Source: Chondrus crispus (Eukaryota; Rhodophyta; Florideophyceae; Gigartinales; Gigartinaceae). Taken from it: a DNA stretch of 63,352 nucleotides. Positions 1 through 12,416 of the stretch are shown here, piece after piece. Below the pieces are notes generated by a model that worked only from the letters and a program-made list of their open reading frames with translations, was not told where the DNA came from and did no database searches. The translations under genes and the position numbers were made by a program. Position 1 is the first letter of the stretch. Each line of letters opens with the position of its first letter. Location of the stretch: NCBI RefSeq assembly GCF_000350225.1, contig NW_005179330.1, positions 1-63,352 of the forward strand. The letters are read 5' to 3'.

Positions 1-3000
1 ACACTACACCATTCTTTCGCAGAGTTGTTTTAATCATCTACGGTATACTTGTAGTGCAGCACGCGGTAGGATATATGGCAAAAAAAAAGAATCTTGGCGT
101 TGCAGTTACCCTTCTGGGTACCTGTACCCTTACTCCTTTCGGCTGCATGGCTTCTTTTAGGGCAACAGCCAAACAGCCCATGCAAGCATCCTTCTGCACA
201 TACACATCACGTCAGATGCCACATCACCTAGTAGATCGGTTACTTCGGGAACAAGCATGTGTCACAATTTCTTCACTTGTACAGTATACTTCTGTGCACT
301 GTACCGCGCCATACCACGACCCACACTGGCCCTCCATGACCATGGCAGGGGCCGGAGGGAGGGAGAAGCCGGAAATAAACGGGATGGAAGGTTAAGTGTT
401 GGAGAATGTGGTACAATTATACTTGAATTCACCCACTTGGATATGAAAAATGTGGCATGTGCAGTATTTACTGGAAATGAGGTAAGGGGACCGAGGTAAG
501 GGGACCGCTGGCTCCCTTAATGCCAATCTGTTGAGGGTGATGGAGGGAAGATGAGGAGGGAATGTAGGGAGGGAGATTTTCTGCCGCGTCACGCAGATTT
601 GGACTGTTGTTTTGTGGCGTATACGAGCCCTATACGAGGAAGGTCAAGGTCACTGTGACGGACGTTGGTCCCTCTTCGGGAGAAGTGCGTCTGTAATCAA
701 ATGTGACGACCGAGTTCAATCAGTCTTGTCAGCTTGGACGGCATCGATTGATCAGATCATCAATCACCACAATCACCACAATCACCACAATCACCACAAT
801 AATTTCTTCCAGACGGTGTGCCACACGCTCGTCTCGTCATGTCTCGGTGCCTCATACCTGGAGTTACACGTGCCGACAGGGCACACACAACCGTTCCACT
901 TTCCGTGATGAAACGCACCCTCAAAACAAATTGAAAATCCACATATGCGACTCGATTCCTCGGGGTCATTCCTCGATTTCCTGCGCAGCGAGTTGCGGGG
1001 CAATACTTTGAAATTTTCAATTTATACCCCGGCGCCGTGGTCTGTGGCTATAAGCACTTTTGGCTGTAAACGATCTCGAGATAAATACAATCCGAAACAG
1101 AGATCATTAAACTTTTTTAACTACAGTACAAAAGAGTAAACCATCAAAGCAACTTGCTAGGCGACTCAGTCAACAAACAGCGACGTCACCAAAAAAAAAT
1201 CCCTCAACGTTGCGAAGGACCGCACCAAAAACCAAAAACAAACATTTCATGCGTTGCTGTGTTGATCAAAACGCTCCAATACTCCAATGCGATCCATTTG
1301 GGATGAGTCATCTCTCTTTCCACCACCAACACATGAGACCGCATCTCACAGTGAAACATCACACCCAACCTTAATTGAAGAAAACCCCTCAAACACACCT
1401 CCGCCTTTAAACCTCGTTAACTTACTTTTCACCTTGCCGTCACTTAAAGTTATGTCCCTCCCCCAACCACCACCAACCACAACCAACCACAACCAACCAC
1501 CCCCCGCCCGCCCTTCTCACCCGCGCCTCTCTCGCCATCAGAAAGCGCACGAGAGAGGGCATCGGGACAACCCCGGCGATACAAGTGAAATACAGTACCC
1601 TTGGGTACAGTATACTGTACCCTTGGTACGACTCGGTCAAACGCCTATCAATGCTTCGCTCTGCACTCCGAGGCTCACCACTCCATGCACCCGCCCGACT
1701 CACAGTAAGATACCCTTCTGAGTGGTGAACCTTTTTACGTTCGTTCGCCCACTGCCATTTGTTTCATGCGCTTCATTCATTCCGCCGTCAATCCACCCTC
1801 GAGGCCGTGCAGCCACAACTAGATGATCTGGTCTAGATCCACTCTCCCGCCGCCCGATCCTCACACTCTCCTGCCCCCCGCGTACGGCCATCGTTAACGA
1901 GTCCGTCAGTTGTGTCGGCCATTGCCTTCGTGGAAGGGAGCCGTCCTCCGCGACGCCAAGCTGACGGAAGACGTATGGGAGTGAACGGGAAAAGGGAGGC
2001 AGTAAGGGCACGGGCGCATGTGTTGTAACGTCAAGCTGCTCCGTATGCAGCGCAGTTCCTCCCTTCCAGCTTTCGCGCTCGTGAGCGCGCCAGCTGTTCC
2101 ATTCCGACGGTTATGTTTTTCTTGCATCCTGATTAGATCCTTCCCTCGACTTTGCTTGCGGCAACCGCTGTTCATGTACAATGTGCACTATATTTCATGT
2201 GTATGCTGACTGTGATTTATCTGTTGTCTGCCCTTCCGCTGTGTCTTGTATGATGCCTCCCTTGTTACCCAGAATTGTTATTATCCCCCTTTATTAATCC
2301 TCGTGAATCCGCTACATCCTTCATCCTCTCTTTTTACCCCCTACAATACTAGCTTTCGACCGCAGAAATCCACAGTTTGTTTTTATTATTGTACAGCACG
2401 TTGTACGGCTCATATGCGGACGAAGCTCAAACCCCATCCATCAATCCCTCCTTCCTCCCTCTTGCAATCACTTGATCTCCCTTTCGCTCAGTCCGACATA
2501 CAGTCTATATCTCACCTCCGCAAACCCCGGCAGTATGCCACAAGGATTGGTGCTTGTTTAAACGATTTCCAACGAACAACATCCGTTTCACGTGCTGCAC
2601 TGACGAAACCCCTTTGTCAATCCTACGCATTTATGCCATGCCCCCCTACAAGTACAAGCTGCGCGACACAACTTGTCCATCAACCAAGTTCATCGTATTG
2701 TCAGACTTGCGTCTCAGACCAGCACAAGAGTTACAAATATAAACTTTACGCCCCAAAAAACGACGAAGAAAACGCCGCAATAAAACATTAATCTTCCCCT
2801 CCAGCCTCGAGACGCAAAATCTCACAACAACAAGAGAGAAACGCTCCTCATCCAAATTAAATTTTCTCTACCTGCCTTACTTTTTTCGTGTCGTCGACAA
2901 GGAATATGTCATGTGTGCAATGAAATTGCAGTCTTGTTGTATCACCAAAGACGTGGCAAACCTTTTTTGGTTAAAAAGTAACAGCGCGATCAAAATGTTG

Positions 3001-4180
3001 TCTCGAGTTCGGCGTAAGGTAAGGCTTCGCGTTTATACCCAGTCTCCACCCCCTTCGCAGAACCGTACAAACACAAACAGCACCCCACAATTCGCAACTT
3101 GTCAAAAAAAAAATTGACACGTCAAATCGCAGATTCCGGATGCAAGAAATGATATTCCCTCCGAAATCGCTGCATCCCATTGATCACGTCTATCGCTCAT
3201 ATCTGTGTGTACGGAACTCTGCTACTGTACTGGACTGTATGCAGTGCCTACTAGACTGGCAGCGTCATTCGTGCACATCACGCTCAGCCGTTCCGTCGAG
3301 CCGCTTACGGCCACTGCATGGAGACGCCCGACAGTCTACATTACGAGAAGATCAACAAACCGCACTTCACAGTACGATGTACCGTACAGCACTGAACGAT
3401 GCACGGACGATGATCAATAGTCCACAGTACACGCCACTCCGGAATATGGCACGCCATTCCTCGGTTCAAGTCCCTACCAGTGTTTCGGTGATCATCTTGG
3501 GATGATCCCTTTCAAGGAAACACCTCACAAGGATACAACTGTGCGAAAGTTCTGTTTTGCCTTGTGTGATGTTGAAGGCAGCAGCGCAGGAGTATTTCAC
3601 ACAAATTCTACGTCTCGCGAACATGCTACGGTAATAGTTCACTTGTCCATTGCACAAGGAAGCAGTCTGGTCTGGGAATATTTAATTTGATAAGGCATGA
3701 ATCTCCCGTCCTCATTCTCTTGCCAAACAGTTCACTTGGAATTACTCTGATACCGTATACTGCTCAAGGGCCAGCCGCATGTCTCTGGACTACGCGTTTC
3801 TTCCCGACCTGCCACCGTAGTACAGTGACCTCTTACACTCCCTACAAAAGGAAAAGGGAAACACGATTATGAGAGGCAACAGCTGCTCGCAGTAGCAAAA
3901 TGAGACAAACATTTCCTTTCCCTCGCGTGTCATAGTGATAAAGCATACTCACACGCGGCATATCTGTATCAGACTTACACAGGAAAACAAAAAACAATTA
4001 CACGTCCCAAATCTTATGTTCGGATTTGTGACGATTTAAGCCGTCAACAACTGTGTGACGATTTCTGTGAATTTTCATGAAAGTTTTGCCCACTGGACAA
4101 CCGCCGTCACAAATTGTCCCAAAAAGGCTTTAGAGACTAGATACTTTGCGAAATAAAAGTCGTGATTCGAAATCATTTTA
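1..4180. other. No recognisable gene
   Basis: I see no ORF with recognisable protein character on either strand in this stretch. The open frames are short, compositionally biased and do not resemble known families. It holds a short 9-bp microsatellite (listed separately), a perfect 20-bp palindrome centred at 1612/1613, and scattered GTAC/ACAGTAC words that recur elsewhere in the window at insertion boundaries. It is best described as intergenic DNA or heavily decayed repeats. Confidence 0.6.
762..800. repeat. 9-bp microsatellite (AATCACCAC)n
   Basis: About 4.3 perfect tandem copies of AATCACCAC. It lies in non-coding DNA and shows no link to a gene. Confidence 0.9.
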
Positions 4181-4194
4181 TTCGTGGGTTTACG

Positions 4195-4515
4195 CAAGGC
4201 AGAATCCTGCATCCTCGGTGCGGGTAACAGAGATGGGCGCCGCAGGCGCCGGGTAACAGGCGCGCAACCGGGGCCGCGCAACGGGCCAAATTGAGCACAC
4301 GTGGCTATGCTGGCAGCGCTGTGGTGCCAAATCGCTCCAGGTTGCTTGATTTTGCCGCTCGCCCGAATGTTACCCCCCATGTTACCCGCTGTGGCACGAC
4401 GCGCCGGATGTGAAACAGGATGTGCAAATCTGGCCTTGGTCACCGGGCCGGATGTAGGTCGGAGGCAGGGTAAAAAAAAGAGCGATAGGAGCTCACAGGG
4501 TAGGAAAATAAAAGG
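4195..4515 (+). repeat. Dispersed repeat R1, copy A
   Basis: GC-rich repeat carrying several GTTACCCG/CGGGTAAC words and ending in a GGATGTAGGT...AGGAGCTCACAGGGTAG segment. The same sequence, in whole or part, recurs near 22.3-22.7, 24.99-25.11, 33.4-33.8 plus 36.08-36.24, and 44.4-44.7 kb. This copy lacks the AT-rich 5' part seen in other copies. It has no coding potential and is probably a non-autonomous element or the end of a larger one. Confidence 0.7.
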
Positions 4516-4540
4516 GGCGATCACATTCTACAACTGGTAA

Positions 4541-4815
4541 ATCTTGTAGGGGAATTGTCGATGTGGCGATGGTTGAGGTATGAGAGGGGAAGGATACTAA
4601 GAATACTGGAATACAGTTGGCACTCCGGTGCACTAATTCGGTGGGCGGCGACGGCCGCTCTGTGGCCTCGGCCGCCCTCCGGGTTGTCGGAATATAGCAT
4701 AGTCAAGAGTCTTTCTCTACTGTTCTCACCATTCGGCGGACGCCGAGGTTCCGGCGTTGGCGGCCCCTGCCGCCACAGCGGCGGCAGGGCTTAATGGATG
4801 TGACGATGGGGGGGT
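4541..4815. other. No recognisable gene; 5' junction of sugar-dehydrogenase remnant
   Basis: GC-rich stretch with short inverted words around GGCGGC/GCCGCC. The upstream exons expected for the dehydrogenase-like gene to the right are not recognisable here. Confidence 0.4.
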
Positions 4816-5890
4816 GGTGTCGGACGAACGGTCTCCAATCATGACAACTCTGTGAATGGAGTGACGTTTGACCACTATGGAAACCTGCTGGTGACGGTCG
4901 AAGGAGGGACGAACGCTGGCGTAAGCCAGCCTGGTGACCCGCCCGGAGGTGTGCCAGACTCGCCGCTCTCGGGCGCGATGCTTCAAGCACCGATCATGAA
5001 GAGAACGTTCAACGGGAGAATTAGGTACAACCAATACAAGAAGCCCGGGACCGCGCGCAAGGTCGGGGGAGACGTGTGGGTATACGGGGCCGGACTGCGA
5101 AACTCGTTTTGCTCAGTGACGCATTCGAACGGGCACATCTACGGGACAGATAACGGAGCGAACGCGAAGTTTGGTGCGCAGAACACGAGCTGCAATGGGG
5201 CCGGGCCGGTTGCTACCGAGCCGACACGCTGAAGAAGGTGCGGCGCGGTGGGTTTCACGGGTACGCTAACCGGAGTCGTGGGCGGTTTGACCGGCGGCAG
5301 TGCGTGCACCGACCACCGCAGAAGAAGATGCGTGGATACGAGCGGCACATCGCGACGTTGCAGTCAAGCACTGACGGGCTGATCGAGTACACTTCGAACA
5401 CATTTGGGGCGCAGATGCGGGCGGACTTGCTCGCGAGCAAGTTTGCCGTGTCCGGGGCCGGGCAGGTGTTCCGCGTGCGGCTGATCCGGCGTGAGACGGT
5501 GCGGTCGGTGTTCGAGCTGACCAAGTACTCGGGGCTGACGGCGGCGATGTCGCCCACGGGCGGGGTGGTGATGCCTCGCGTGTACCAGGGCAAGGTGGCC
5601 GTGCTGCTGCCCAACGAAAAGAACCCTGGGCGGCTGGTGGTGACGAGCGTCAACCCGTCCGCGGGCCGAAGCGCGGCGGTAACGTGATCACGGTGACCGG
5701 GTGGAATGTGCGTTGGCCGCTGACGGCGACGGTGGGCGGGAAGCCGTGCCGCGTGGTGGGCAACTTTAAAAAGGGGCGCAGCTTCACATGCGTGGCGCCG
5801 TCAGGAAAGGGGCGCGCGGCGGTGGTCGTCAAGCGGTTTGGCAAGCGCTCGCAGAGCTTCGGGTATGAGTACTTATACTTGAAGGTTTGA
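4816..5890 (+). pseudogene. Sorbosone/glucose dehydrogenase-like beta-propeller with C-terminal IPT/TIG domain, broken
   Basis: The three reading frames together match the C-terminal half of a PQQ-type sugar (sorbosone/glucose) dehydrogenase-like protein. Visible landmarks are NGVTFDHYGNLLV, the blade motif GAGLRNSF, YGTDNGANAKFG, a TLKKVRRGGFHGYANRSRG segment near 5230-5290 (typical HGHAN-like turn), and SSTDGLIEYTSNTFG. The last about 65 residues (GWNVRWPLTATVGGKPC) look like an IPT/TIG immunoglobulin-like domain. Two one-base losses break the frame, near 5222 and near 5665. The N-terminal part is missing on the left. Copia element 1 begins about 120 bp downstream of the stop. With only two lesions, sequencing error is possible. 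The substrate is unknown. Confidence 0.7.
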
Positions 5891-6007
5891 GCGGGGTGCG
5901 TGTAGATAGCGCGCGGGAAGCGGGAGCGGGGGGGACCTTTTTGTTGTTGTTGTTGAGGAAGGTCTCTCGGCTTTGGTGATGGCGACATGAAGAATCGACG
6001 AGTGTAC

Positions 6008-6397
6008 TGTGATAGACCAGCAAAAAAATGCGAACACGTATGGTAAACGGCTCCGGGACCGGCCTACGAACCCACCGGAGATCCGGGTTTCCAAGCACGC
6101 CGACGTCCGGCAGTCTGGGTAAAGCGGTTCTTTACCTTAGCAAAGGTTCAGATTACGTGTGTGCTTTACTTTTCTTGCTTATCGAACTCTCTGCAGAGTT
6201 CGAACGACATGGCTATTTACTCTACGGCAGGTTCCCCGGATTAGAAAGGACAGCCAGTACCATCCAGTCATATTTTCCATAATGATCGTAATTGAATATC
6301 TCGCGTCTCGGGACATACCCCATCAACGCGCCTCATGGGAGGATCGCCGTGCAACACACAGTTGCACAGGGCGATTTTTTTAGTGCAGCATTTAACA
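6008..6397 (-). repeat. Copia element 1, 3' LTR
   Basis: 390-bp LTR, about 98% identical to 11286-11674. On the element strand it starts TGTTAAATGC and ends GGTCTATCACA. Confidence 0.92.
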
Positions 6398-6449
6398 CTC
6401 CCACCTTTTAAAAGGACGACTGTGAGGCCTTCTTAGCAAGGCGGATGAT

Positions 6450-8704
6450 TCACTGCTCCAATGGGGTCAGATCAATGCCCGATGACAGTAAAATGTCAAG
6501 CGACTTGCATGGCCCCGGCTTGGTGAGGGCGTCCGCGGGATTGCTATTTCCAGAAACTAATCCCACATTTGATATTTCGTAATCGTTGTAGGCTTCACGA
6601 GCGGCAGCCACATCGATCATCAGCAGTTTTTCAGTAGTGTGCGTTGCTCTGGTGATGACATCAAACATCTGTTTCGAGTCTGTGAACATACACAGGGGGA
6701 TCTTTTGGCGGTATATGGTCTCGAGATCGTGCTTGATGATGTACGCATTGTCAAACGCAGCGGAAAACGCATAAACTTCTCCAGCCATGATGGAACGCAC
6801 AACGCGACGAGACTTCCGACTACTATACGCCAAGACGTGCGATTTGTTGCTGCTATCGCACAGCAAGATAATGTATCCCAGCTGCGAGGTAGAGTCGTCA
6901 TTAGTCGCAAACGATGCATCAGCATATGTCCGTATGTGAAGCGATGTGCGATCCAGAGGTTGATACTGAAGTGAGAGATTAGGGCTGCTCTTAACTTTCT
7001 CGATGGCATTGTTTAGTTCCTTCACGTGCCGACGACAAAACAGTTACCTGAGCGGCTCTGTTCGTAGCACAGCAGATGTCGGGGCGGCTATGAGATAGCC
7101 ATCCGACGGCGGCGCGAACCGAGCGGAAACGCTCGAAGTCTATGTCATACGGGATAGGACGAAGGGACTCTGTGTAGTCCGGCTGTCCGATTGAGAATAG
7201 GCCATTCTCCCACTTGATAGTGACCCCCACAAATTCAAAAGAATCTCAAACTAGCGGCTTCGCCTCGAACCGTTTCTTAGTGGCGACAGCGAGGTCCTTG
7301 AAATCCTTATCGCCCACGAAAAGGCAATCATCCACGTACGTTCCCCGTAGTCCTTCCGCATCCACAAGTCCTTGTTTGATGTACAAGGACGGATCACCAG
7401 CGAGGGGATCATGTGCAAAGTAGGGCGCACATGGTCAGAGAATGTTGCGTTCCAATAATCACCGGCATCACAAATTCCGTACAACGGTTTCTTTAAGCGT
7501 AGTACCTCGTTCTCAGATAGGCTGAATAATGGACGATCATCTTTGCGCGGCTTTAGATAAATTTCGCGTGACAAATTGTCTTTGGATTGCAGGTACGCCT
7601 GCGTGACGTCCAGATGAGCAGCTCGAAAGCCTCTCACAGCAGCAGTGCTTATGGCTAGCTTGGTAGAGCTTTGCCTCAGAGTAGGACTTTTGTGGACAGT
7701 AAACGGCTTCAATTTATCCTTAAATCCTTGGCCAGCAAATCGAGCTTTCGCCTTCTCCTCCGTTATTCCTTTGTTCTTAAGTGTACAAACGAAGCGACCA
7801 CCAATAACGTTTGCCCCCTTCGGTATGGAAGAAGCAAGGACTTTGATCCAAGTATCTCGTGCAGACAGCCCGTTAATCTCAGTCCGCTTCGCGATCATAA
7901 ACTGCTTTGAATCTAGACGGGCGTCTCCCTGTTGTAATATTTCGGTGAGGCAGATGGGTACAGAGTCTCCTCTACCTCAGCTCCGCCTTCTGTTTCCCGA
8001 GTTATATTTCCAACTCGGTCACATAAGCGGGTAAGGAATGCCTCTCCTTCGATACGACGCTCAAATGTATCCTCCATCACAGTAGGTAGCTCGGCTTGTG
8101 ACGGTGGTACATATGTCAGCTCAAGATTTTCGAGGCCGGCTATGTCTGGAGACGGATTGTACTCCTTCAGTTTGTCGACTGATACCTGCTTCAGCTTCCC
8201 ATGGTCATCGATCCATACTCTCTTGTTATCACCTGCAACAATTCGGAAAGGTCCCGTCTATTTGTTTACAGGGCGCTCGCGGTAGTACAGGACATCCATA
8301 CCAACCCTGAGCTCATTAGTAGCGACAGCAGGCACGTTACGGCTCACAGCAGTCCGAAGCCTGGAAGAAGCAGCTAGCTTTACCATTTCATCTCGAGCTT
8401 TTTTCATTGCCTTCATTCTCTCTCGCTGGTCAGGCAGGTCCGAAAGGCCGGTGGGCATCTTAGGTACTATTCCAAAGACAAGAAGCGTGGGGGCGAGCCC
8501 TACGGGTCCTGACGTATTGTTCATGGCGTGCACGGCAACAGACAAGGCATTTTCACTATCTAAGTCGGGATGCTCAGCACAGACTTTACGATAGATAGTA
8601 CGTAGGTACGAGTGGTAACGCTCACCAGACCCGAGAGCGTTATGGCTCTCTATTCCAGATGTCTTGATCTCGATTCTTGCCATGCGAAGCAGTGAATTCC
8701 ACAA
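6450..8704 (-). pseudogene. Copia element 1 integrase C part, reverse transcriptase and RNase H
   Basis: Continuation of pol, scattered over several frames. 8258-8704 carries the integrase Glu region (SGERYHSYLR) and the start of the C-terminal part. An in-frame TAG follows RPVNK near 8258. 7251-7898 is reverse transcriptase (LDVTQAYLQS, KPLYGICDAGDYW). Its catalytic YVDD box lies in another frame at about 7330-7345. 6450-7025 is Copia RNase H (YADASFATNDDSTSQLGY). The element is therefore not autonomous although the LTRs are young. Confidence 0.85.
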
Positions 8705-11065
8705 TTAAGACACAAATTGACGACCTTGATCTGTGTGAATGGCTTTTGAATACCCGACGTACGGGTTTACCCAAGCCTTCAAGTATGCCTGCCAGACGTC
8801 TTGCGTGCGCTCGCCATCTGACAGGAAGGTTGCGGCGCTGAACATAGTGTCTTTGTCGACAATATGCAGAACAGGCTTAGAATCTAAGTACATTATGTCG
8901 ATAAGCACGAGGCGATTGAAGACGATGTCCTCTTTAGGCATAGAGACTTGGAAACGTCCAGGTTGCTCAGATATGCGTTGGCAAATGTCGCACGATCGTG
9001 TGATCTCTTCAAGATTTGCAAGGGTCTGAGGTATTGCGTGGGGATCGTTCGCTCTCTTCATGAGGCTATAGACGCGCTGGGGGTTTGGGTGATAGAAGTG
9101 CTTATGAATGCGCTGAAGCTCAGCTTGAGAGTACATTGTGCCGTATTCCCATTCGTAGTAAATATGGCCGAGCTTACGTATGAGTGGTACCCTATAGCGA
9201 TTCTCCTTGCACTCCAGCACATTTTCCGCACTGTTAACAACCATCTCATGCTCGTCCATGACGTCAAGTCCTATGAGAAGGTGGACATTGATGTCCACGA
9301 CATCTATCGCCAAGTCAAGATTGGCATCTCCGGAAAACGGGATACGAAAGTTTGTACGGCCAAGGCTCATACGGCGCTCCGTTCCAAACTTGAATACGCG
9401 TTTTGACGCTGGACTGATCGATAGAGGTATGCCCATGAAGCGAGAGTAAGCTTCCGCTTGGGGACGACCAACTACAGACTTCTCTGCTCCTGTATCAAAG
9501 CATGCACCATGGAACTTTTCCGTAACAGTAGCAAGAATATTTGTCGTAAAAGCTACATCAAGATCCTCAACATCGTCCCCGTCACCTCCATCCTCCCCAT
9601 TTGAGATGAGAGCGTCAAATAGGTGATCATCAGCAATGTCTGGTTCATCCTCTGTGTCTGGTTCACCATGGGAGCTGTCGAGTTGCTGACATTGCTCGAA
9701 TAAAACGAAGTGAGCATTGCGCGTTTCCCCGGTTTTCTTCGTATAATACTCCATCTTCTTTTTCGCTGCCCTTGTGGCGTTGATTGGCTTCGTACACAGG
9801 TTGACCATGTGGTTCGGGTCGTCACAGTTGAAGCAGCCCATCACACGCAGGGGATCGAACCTATTCAAAGAAGAGGGTGAAGCACCAGGACGCTTCCATG
9901 TCTTCTGAGCGTGCTTGTTATTACTTACGTAATGACCTTGTCCTTCGTAAAGAATCCCCGGCACATTTTCCTTGTCACCACGAAGGTATTTGGTCCTCGA
10001 AGTCACATTATCGCGCATCACTGCAATTTTCGCTTCACGCTGCAAGTGTAGTGCCGCTTCGAGTTCTCTGTACAGCTCTTGAAAGCTCAAATTGTGCGTA
10101 GCAATTCGACTTAGAGGCTCAGTCGCCCAGGGGCATCCTACGGTAGCGTTGCGCCAGAACTCGAGCTTATGTGCGTCGCCTCTGTGGGATGCTGGGACTT
10201 GAGGAGACAGTTTTGTTATCAGCTTGTAAACCTTTTCCAGCGCAGACGACTCATCGTGCCCTTCACTAATATACTTGCTCAGACGAATGCCAGAGAGGTG
10301 GTTCTTAACCCGGTTTTGCCTGACGATGGAGTTGTATTCAGCTTCAATCATATTGACCGCCTGTTGAAAATGATTGGCGAAGTTGTCGACGCGGTCGAGA
10401 TAGAAGCGTTTAGCATCTCCCCGTAGTAAGTTATGGAGAAACTGTAATCTCTGTCGTGGTGTCAGGTCATAGTCGCGAGATACTTGCTGGTACTCGGCGA
10501 CATACTCCATCCAAGATTCGCCGATGTCTCCGGAGAATTTTGCCGTATTATCTTTGAATCGCATGGCGATGTTGTGTGCCAGTTTGTTGACATTCCCACC
10601 GTGACCTCCATTCCCTGCGGGCCCTGCAGCACGCGCATCTCCAGCCGCAGGTCCCGGTATGGCTACACGTTCGACGCGGCGCCCAGCAGCCATTATATTA
10701 CGTACGATCTCCGTAGCTGCTACAATGTCCTCATTATCGACGTAAACGCTCGTAGCCAGGGCCATTAGGACGCGACGTGAAGGGTGCTGAGTGAGGTTCG
10801 CCCCGGCGGCATTGAGCCAGTCGCGGACACGCGCGTAAAGCGCAGGAAAGACACGCAGCTCCTTCGAAAATAACACGGCGGGCGGAAACAGCTCTGCGAA
10901 CTCAACTCTTACTTGAGCATTTGTCATGGCGCCCTCGTGTACGCGGAGCGCAAGCTCTCGAACGGAGAGAATGAATCCTTGTATTTCCGACGCCATTCCT
11001 TCCACGTCTACATTCTCCATGAAAGGAAGAGGCCGCCGCGCGTGTACATCAGCGTTGTCAGTCAT
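8705..11065 (-). pseudogene. Copia element 1 Gag-protease-integrase (N part)
   Basis: Open for 786 codons, then an in-frame TAA inside the integrase core. The first about 450 residues are Gag with a CX2CX4HX4C zinc knuckle (CFNCDDPNHMVNLC). A retropepsin active site (DTGAEKSVVG) follows. The integrase zinc-binding HX3H...CX2C motif is seen as HKHFYH and CDICQ. The integrase catalytic core starts with IDIMYLDS and HTDQGRQFVS. The stop falls just after the second catalytic Asp. The methionine near the 5' end (about 11065) is a plausible start. Confidence 0.85.
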
Positions 11066-11285
11066 TTTTGTTGTGAGAATGCAGCGACAAAAACAAAAGC
11101 AGCCTCACCAGCAACTGAATGAATAGAGGCAACAGTAGGAATTTCACAGGGAGTGCGACAGCCACCTCGATACAAGGAGCACGAAACGTCGTTGATGCGC
11201 ACCTCCCTTTTTGAGACAGATGTGAAGGACCAGCACTTTTTGGGTTGCAAACCAAGATACTTTCACTGGAGTGGTAAATCGCGAA

Positions 11286-11674
11286 TGTGATAGACCAGCA
11301 AAAAATGCGAACACATATGGTAAACGGCTCCGGGACCGGCCTACGAACCCACCGGAGATCCGGGTTTCCAAGCACGCCGACGTCCGGCAGTCTGGGTAAA
11401 GCGGTTCTTTACCTTGGCAAAGGTTCAGATTACGTGTGTGCTTTACTTTTCTTGCTTATCGAACTCTCTGCAGAGTTCGAACGACATGGCTATTTACTGT
11501 ACGGCAGGTTCCCCGGATTAGAAAGGACAGCCAGTACCATCCAGTCATATTTTCCATAATGATCGTAATTGAATATCTCGCGTCTCGGGACATACCCCAT
11601 CAACGCGCCTCATGGGAGGATCGCCGTGCAACACACAGTTGCACAGGGCGAGTTTTTTAGCGCAGCATTTAACA
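11286..11674 (-). repeat. Copia element 1, 5' LTR
   Basis: 389-bp partner of the LTR at 6008-6397. TSD TGTAC follows at 11675-11679. Confidence 0.92.
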
Positions 11675-11679
11675 TGTAC

Positions 11680-12336
11680 AGAAAGAGTAGTCCAGCGATG
11701 TACTAACTACTGTAAATTTTAATTTATTTTATTAGTGTTGGGGCGCCACCATTGGTGCGCGGGGCCCACTCTCTCCCTCCCGCCCCGTGCTGGCGTCACC
11801 CTCTGACTCACCGTCCCTGTGGACTTTTGCCCGGGAGGCGTGTGAGCGACGGCGGGTGACGATGCTGGGTGACGACGCCGGGTGACAGGCGAGCTACTGC
11901 GGCGGCAAAGCTCCTGTTTGTCGCGCGGGGTCTTGCCGGTGGCGGGTGCTCATACGCGGGCGCGGAGGGGGCGCGCGGCTTCCACGGGGTCCAGCGCCTT
12001 CTGAGGCGCCTCTCTCGGGGACGGGAGTGAGGAAAGGGCAGCGAGAGAGTGCGAGCGCGTTTTGGGGCGCCTCTCTCGGGGACGCGAGCGAGGACCGGGC
12101 ATGGAGAGAGAGCGACAAAGACAAAGCAAAGCGTTATCATAGGCCCGCGCCAATGTGCGTCCCCGCCCCGCCGCTATCGCGGCTCAGCGGGCGCGGGCCT
12201 CCACGCCAAAAAAAAGACCGAAAGAGCCGCGACAAGGCGCGTCAGTGGCGAGCCAAACAGGGGTGCACGTGTATGCCCATCGCTTACCCATCCTCCCCTC
12301 CCGCCGCCGTGGTCGCCGTTTCTGAACACATCCAGA
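11680..12336. repeat. GC-rich non-coding stretch with 60-bp tandem duplication
   Basis: Left edge of the first composite unit. GGCGCCTCTCTCGGGGACG-type sequence is repeated with a 60-bp period at about 12004 and 12064. Poly-purine GAGAGAG tracts are present. Both strands are open in several frames because of composition, but nothing resembles a protein. Confidence 0.5.
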
Positions 12337-12400
12337 AATTTTTGAATTTCCCGCACGGGTGGGGACTATAGTCTCCACCCGTGCGGGAAATTCAAAAATT
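12337..12400. repeat. 64-bp near-perfect palindrome
   Basis: Two 32-bp arms with a single mismatch and no spacer, centred at 12368/12369. Each arm contains GAATTTCCCGCACGGGTGG. Such a palindrome could extrude a cruciform and marks the left side of composite unit 1. No equivalent is seen beside units 2 and 3. Confidence 0.9.
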
Positions 12401-12416
12401 GAGTACTTGCCATCCA

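Larger units (their letters stand above)
6008..11674 (-). mobile_element. Copia element 1, full-length LTR retrotransposon (defective)
   Basis: Complete Ty1/Copia-type provirus on the minus strand. It has two LTRs (TG...CA on the element strand) and an exact 5-bp target duplication TGTAC at 6003-6007 and 11675-11679. The internal region reads Gag, protease, integrase, reverse transcriptase, RNase H, which is the Copia order. A purine tract (AAAAGGTGGGAG on the minus strand) abuts the 3' LTR at 6398-6409. The sequence inside the 5' LTR (minus strand, from 11285) should hold the primer site, but I could not assign its tRNA. The LTRs differ at about six positions in 390, so the insertion is fairly recent, yet the coding region has stops and frameshifts. 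Confidence 0.93.

Noticed and set aside
762..800. Short repeat considered as CRISPR-like array
   Set aside because: Units are 9 bp with no spacers; a microsatellite in a eukaryotic sequence.
2246..2791. 181-codon plus-strand ORF
   Set aside because: Biased composition, no motif, no paralogue in the window; treated as chance.
3440..3500. B-box-like GGTTCAAGTCC near 3460, possible tRNA gene
   Set aside because: No A-box at the right distance and the T-stem and acceptor do not pair.
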